Made by a program: the position numbers and the translations under genes. Below the pieces are notes generated by a model. The model made no database searches and was not told where the DNA came from. It worked only from the letters and a program-made list of their open reading frames with translations. A stretch of 64,000 nucleotides of DNA from Streptomyces sp. MST-110588 (GTDB lineage Bacteria > Actinomycetota > Actinomycetes > Streptomycetales > Streptomycetaceae), in assembly GCF_022695595.1 (NCBI RefSeq), contig NZ_CP074380.1, positions 2,473,501 to 2,537,500 of the forward strand, in the 5' to 3' direction. Shown piece after piece: positions 60,898-64,000 of this stretch (positions are counted from its first letter, which is position 1; every line of letters starts with the position of its first letter).

Positions 60898-64000
<3,103 letters not shown>

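Overview
The window is high-GC actinobacterial DNA, most likely a Streptomyces chromosome. The evidence is frequent GTG (and one TTG) starts, Streptomyces-type genes (sodN/sodX, wblE, sigH with its anti-sigma, the dasR/dasABC/nagB region) and very strong third-position GC. From memory, the order dasR-dasA-dasB-dasC-GH3-nagB ... kinase-wblE-lipid kinase-sigH-anti-sigma ... sodN-sodX ... malic enzyme matches the S. coelicolor stretch around SCO5231-SCO5262, read in reverse. The part between sodN (16.6 kb) and the Na+/H+ antiporter (45.4 kb) looks like variable, accessory-rich DNA.

Layout. 1-3.65 kb (minus): a Trypco1-like small protein, a trypsin-like protease fused to a VMAP-C-like C-terminus, and a MoxR ATPase cut by the left edge. 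This looks like one of the predicted VMAP/MoxR NTP-dependent conflict systems and is the most interesting locus. 3.8-6.5 kb: a small DUF6104-like gene, then a DUF4097 gene with a PadR regulator whose reading frame is broken twice. 6.6-11.1 kb: a SCO6745-like protein, an HTH-ClpN pair with twin operators, an oxidoreductase and a frameshifted malic enzyme. 11.7-14.7 kb: a polar amino acid ABC importer operon. 15-16.6 kb: a CGNR zinc-finger regulator and the nickel SOD pair. 16.7-21.5 kb: a strongly asymmetric heterodimeric ABC exporter behind an MBL-fold protein. 21.7-25 kb: two ECF42-like sigma factors facing each other, one with its DGPF partner. 25-32 kb: LysR, GAF-ANTAR, a crcB pair, GntR plus a frameshifted MFS carrier, and CorA. 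32-38.6 kb: a CopA copper ATPase behind a CsoR box, an ECF41 sigma divergent from an AhpD-like protein, a frameshifted quinone oxidoreductase and a DUF4097 lipoprotein. 38.9-45.2 kb: a KAS III-like enzyme, VOC protein, glutaminase, AraC regulator, amidase and a PLP deaminase. 45.4-57.2 kb: antiporter/UBP pair, anti-sigma and sigH, lipid kinase, wblE, sensor kinase, TetR/SDR pair. 57.4-64 kb: N-acetylglucosamine/chitobiose uptake and catabolism (nagB, GH3 hexosaminidase, dasC, dasB, dasA) and the start of dasR, with DasR (dre) boxes.

How it works together. The right end is a coherent aminosugar regulon: DasABC import chitobiose, the GH3 enzyme cleaves it, NagB deaminates glucosamine-6-phosphate, and DasR controls them through dre boxes. 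A further dre-like box lies in front of the sensor kinase. The rest is rich in one-component regulators and ECF sigma factors, several with recognisable operators or promoters.

Data caution. Six probable single-base frame changes (two in padR; one each in malic enzyme, MFS, quinone oxidoreductase, dasC) all lie in or next to homopolymers or G/C-rich runs. That suggests consensus errors in the sequence at least as strongly as real gene decay.
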